A stretch of 64,000 bases of DNA, taken from assembly GCA_019022495.1 (NCBI GenBank), contig JAFEKR010000004.1:1240001-1304000 (forward strand), written 5' to 3'. Both the position numbers and the translations under genes were made by a program. Of the stretch, positions 61,271 through 64,000 are shown piece after piece; position 1 is the stretch's first letter; every line of letters starts with the position of its first letter. The DNA comes from Epichloe hybrida. Its lineage: Eukaryota; Ascomycota; Sordariomycetes; Hypocreales; Clavicipitaceae. The notes beneath the pieces were generated by a model. The model was given only the letters and a program-made list of their open reading frames with translations. It had not been told where the DNA came from and searched no databases.

Positions 61271-62288
61271 GTAGCTAGTTTGCAGACATAGAGTTGTATT
61301 TAGTAAAGTTTAGATAGTAGTAGTAATATATAAAAAAAATCCAGATAAATTCATAGAAACCTAACTTATAGCTACTTCGCACTAATTATTCTATTAACAC
61401 ATTGCCTGCCTAGCCCCTAGTATTCTTACCTATGCTAATAGGGGCGGAGGATTTATCCTTATTATTAGAGGAATCCCCCTCCCTGTATATATATATACGA
61501 AGCTCGCTAGGGAGGTCTAGTGGCCTAATATAAGTAGGAAGCGTGAATGCGTTAGTAGTAAGCTACTAGTAAGTTAGTAAAGCTATAAACTAGAGCATAG
61601 AAATACATATAGATAGAAGGTTTTGCGTAATAAAACGTAAGCTATTAGAAATATTAATCTAGACTTCTAGATTAATAGTATTATTAAGTAATAATATAGT
61701 AACTTATTTATTAGCATTAGCCTCGCGTGCAACTTCCACTATAAGTTATGCTTGCCTTGCCTAACTATGCTTATTAGTATTTTTAGTGGTTAGGAGCGTA
61801 TTATAAAGTTTGCGTTTTATATATATTAGATGCTAGTAGTATGTTAGTAGTAACTAAGTTATAGAAATAAGAGATATATATATTATTAAGAAAGTATAGA
61901 AGCGCCAACCAGTATAAGGGAAAAAAAACGAGTGCTGTAATTGTGCCCGAGGATTGAACTGAGGCAGGCAGACGGGGTTTGACGTTTGTCATGCTACTAC
62001 GGATTACATACGGACGTAAGGCTATGTATGTAGAACAAAAGTGGATAAACTAAGTCGACGTGCGGGACCTTGATAGACCGCGGCGAATGGTGCTCAGTAA
62101 GATCGGCATGCCAGGGTCGGTCTGCCATGGCCCATTGATAAGACATGAATTGATATCTCCGGCCAATGGCACCCATGAGTCAATGGAAATGATTCTGTGC
62201 CCTTGCTTCTAGTTTTTCAAGACGCTACTGCTACTCATCACGCCATCACCCATGTACACCAGTGCACATACTTCTTCCCACTTTGCCT
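61271..62288. other. 3' end of F and flank of the NCA2 gene
   Basis: 61271-61930 is AT-rich and probably degraded element sequence, including a short TA repeat near 61488. From about 61930 base composition is host-like. I see no gene before the NCA2 stop codon at 62289; the last about 250 bp are probably its 3' UTR. Confidence 0.5.
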
Positions 62289-64000
62289 CTACTTTAGCCA
62301 CCTGGCATACGCCCAGCGAATTCTTGCTAGGGCTTTGGTCTGTACCTGCACGCCTTTGATATTTGATAGATCATCAAGATCCTCCAAGAATTCCTTTTCG
62401 ATTTCGCTCGGCATCAGGTTACTGGCATAACCGCGAAGTACGTGAACCTCGCAGAGCAACAATCCGTGATCCTTGTATGATAATACATTGTTTTCAGTCG
62501 GTCTGGCTTCCGACAGTATTCTGTCAATGTTTCGTAAGATCCGTACAGCCCGGCCTGACTTCTTGTCTCGGCGAAGACCAGTCCGGCCGCCGAGTATTCC
62601 ACGCAGATACTGCACTAGGCCGATCGAGACCAGCACGCCTGGTGTCAAGCCTACAAATCCAAAAACCAGTTCTTGACTCTTCAGCAAGGAGTCAATGCCA
62701 TGCATGGCAACCTCCAAGTCCACCTTGGTCTTTTGTACTTGGATCAGCAATGATCGTACAAGATCTCCACGAACAGCGCCCACAAATGGCTTCCGAAGAT
62801 CTTGTTCGTACGCCTTGAGCACGGGAGTCACGTCTCCTTCAGTGACCTTGCTGCGGATGTCGGCAAGTTGTGCGCTAGTTAAATTCGTGTTCCCTTCAAC
62901 AGCGAAGCGAGGTTTGTCCTTGACAAAATCGACAACCATTCGCTCAAGACTCTCGCGGTCAGCCTTGAGGCTATCACGGCTCATGATTGCAATCTCACTA
63001 GACTCATCATGGCGGATGGTCTTGATGACCTTGTCGGTCGGCTGCACAATCCAGTTGAACCAAAAGTCTCGAATGGTGCCTCCCAAGTTCGTGATCCAGT
63101 TGAGGATCTGGTCCTGTCGGCTTACAAGGATACGCAAAATGGTCGTTGAGGAAAGCACACCAACAACAGTGGGAATCCAGTATCGCACGACTCGACTAGG
63201 TCGCCCGTTCTCCTTGACGAGGGTTGACATGCTGCCAACGTGTTCTGGGAGCGTCTTGTCAATGATGCGCAATAGTCGACGAGACAGGACCGCAGGACGA
63301 TCCGGATTGACACTGTCTTCCAGGTGTATTGAAAGCTCTGGGTCCTCCTCAACGCCTGCAAACACCTTATCTTCGAAATCATGAATATTGACGTCCAACG
63401 AGCACACCTCTTTTAGCACCATGTCCATCAATGCAACGCTGCGCTCGACCACACCTTTGAGGTCATGGTTGTCCTGCAGCTCCGCCTTGTCATCATCGTG
63501 ACCAAATTGAAGGCCTTCGTCCATCAAGACTCCTAGCCCGCTGGCTGTGATTTCTCTCAATTTGCGGAGCTGTGATTGTTTCCTGCGAGCCTCTGAGCGA
63601 CAAAAAGCCACCGGGGATAGGACCTTCCTCTGAATATTCCAAAACGATCGTTCCCGAATAGTATCCCGTACGATGCCGTAAAACTGGCGCCATTGATGCG
63701 ATACGCCCGCGGTCGTAGGGTCGACTAATTCGGCAGGTGAGTCTCGGACGGAAAGCGAGCGAAGTCGCATCTTGCTCGCGTTGTAGACATCTTCACCCCA
63801 GGCCCAAAACCGGATTGGACAAGTTTGGACCGTATACAGACTGCTGTAAGTGTAGGAATTTAGCACGTCGGACCAGTACCAAATGTCATCGTTGAGAGGG
63901 ACTATCTGATCCAGCAATGAGTTCAATATAGCGCCGTAGATGTGGACGGTCGCTTTGCTGACTAGTAACCACTCGATCTCGTCCTCGTAAGCGCTTTTGG
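62289..64000 (-). CDS. NCA2: NCA2-type mitochondrial ATP synthase regulator, 5' end outside the window
   Basis: One uninterrupted frame runs from the window edge to TAG at 62289, giving 569 C-terminal residues and no intron. The frame has no start codon before the edge: it opens with SAYEDEIEWLLVSKATVHIYG, typical of the middle of NCA2, followed by VPLNDDIWYW. Two hydrophobic segments are seen at about visible residues 273-293 and 443-465. In yeast NCA2 is a mitochondrial inner-membrane protein that, with NCA3, controls expression of the ATP6-ATP8 messenger for F1Fo ATP synthase; that role is transferred by family. Codon use and GC are normal for a host gene, in sharp contrast to the block to its left. 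Confidence 0.88.
   Translation of the reverse strand, partial: KSAYEDEIEWLLVSKATVHIYGAILNSLLDQIVPLNDDIWYWSDVLNSYTYSSLYTVQTCPIRFWAWGEDVYNASKMRLRSLSVRDSPAELVDPTTAGVSHQWRQFYGIVRDTIRERSFWNIQRKVLSPVAFCRSEARRKQSQLRKLREITASGLGVLMDEGLQFGHDDDKAELQDNHDLKGVVERSVALMDMVLKEVCSLDVNIHDFEDKVFAGVEEDPELSIHLEDSVNPDRPAVLSRRLLRIIDKTLPEHVGSMSTLVKENGRPSRVVRYWIPTVVGVLSSTTILRILVSRQDQILNWITNLGGTIRDFWFNWIVQPTDKVIKTIRHDESSEIAIMSRDSLKADRESLERMVVDFVKDKPRFAVEGNTNLTSAQLADIRSKVTEGDVTPVLKAYEQDLRKPFVGAVRGDLVRSLLIQVQKTKVDLEVAMHGIDSLLKSQELVFGFVGLTPGVLVSIGLVQYLRGILGGRTGLRRDKKSGRAVRILRNIDRILSEARPTENNVLSYKDHGLLLCEVHVLRGYASNLMPSEIEKEFLEDLDDLSNIKGVQVQTKALARIRWAYARWLK

Larger units (their letters stand above)
55649..61930 (+). mobile_element. 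F: Ty3/Gypsy chromovirus remnant
   Basis: It probably begins at TGTCAGGAGC, a common start of fungal Gypsy LTRs, with about 90 GC-rich bases that then fade into AT-rich sequence. Gene order gag - protease - RT - RNase H - integrase - chromodomain defines a chromovirus. I find no second copy of the TGTCAGGAGC end before the NCA2 gene, so the 3' LTR is missing or unrecognisable. The right limit is set by the rise in GC near 61930 and could be up to 62050. Confidence 0.72.

Noticed and set aside
61940..61990. tRNA fragment (B-box-like GTTCAATCC followed by a T run on the minus strand)
   Set aside because: The flanking bases do not form a T-stem or acceptor stem, and no anticodon arm is present.
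62363..63384. Plus-strand frames across the NCA2 gene
   Set aside because: Antisense shadows of a long conserved coding region.

Overview
The window looks like a chromosome segment of a filamentous ascomycete (Pezizomycotina, probably a Sordariomycete; inferred from gene families and intron style, not from a search). Two short GC-balanced gene regions sit at the ends (about 1-3950 and 62050-64000). Between them lie about 58 kb of very AT-rich, host-gene-free DNA made almost entirely of LTR retrotransposons. These are riddled with TAG/TAA stops in the way expected of repeat-induced point mutation (RIP, C to T mainly in CpA).

Left gene region. A two-exon membrane RING-finger gene (+, 70-724) converges on a two-exon small secreted protein gene (-, 1060-1655). 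A tRNA-Gly(CCC) follows (+, 2090-2161). Then comes a two-exon nuclear-pore protein of the Pom34 type (-, 2655-3501), whose upstream region carries a 7-bp minisatellite and ends at the first transposon. Right gene region. The C-terminal 569 residues of an NCA2-type mitochondrial protein (-, 62289-64000) run off the window edge.

Transposon block. I name the families here by letter. D1 (3954-9382, +) is a complete degraded Ty1/Copia element with 233-bp LTRs and a 5-bp target-site duplication (TSD). After a 243-bp spacer with 30-bp inverted ends comes D2, an opposite-strand copy of the same family. D2 begins at 9627 and is truncated near 54614, because other elements have been inserted into it: A1 (10126-16902), A3 (19776-40289), A4 (41029-47797) and E (48091-54466). 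A3 is itself split by B (23227-36982, -), and B is split by A2 (25335-31940). All four A copies are on the + strand; D2, B and E are on the - strand. Every complete insertion has two equal-length LTRs and a recognisable 5-bp TSD, so the order of nesting can be read directly. After D2 come an LTR-like fragment, a TGTAG-type repeat with a long perfect hairpin, an extremely AT-rich stretch, and F (55649 to about 61930, +). F is a Ty3/Gypsy chromovirus remnant (protease, RT, RNase H, integrase, chromodomain) without a visible second LTR.

I found no CRISPR, operon or new defence-like system. The most unusual material is the nested architecture with uneven RIP damage, the inverted-repeat spacer between D1 and D2, a stem-loop tandem repeat in the leader of B, regulatory-looking repeats in the B LTR, and the long hairpin near 54970. 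Transposon domain calls come from reading conserved motifs through in-frame stops; none of these elements can encode its full protein set.
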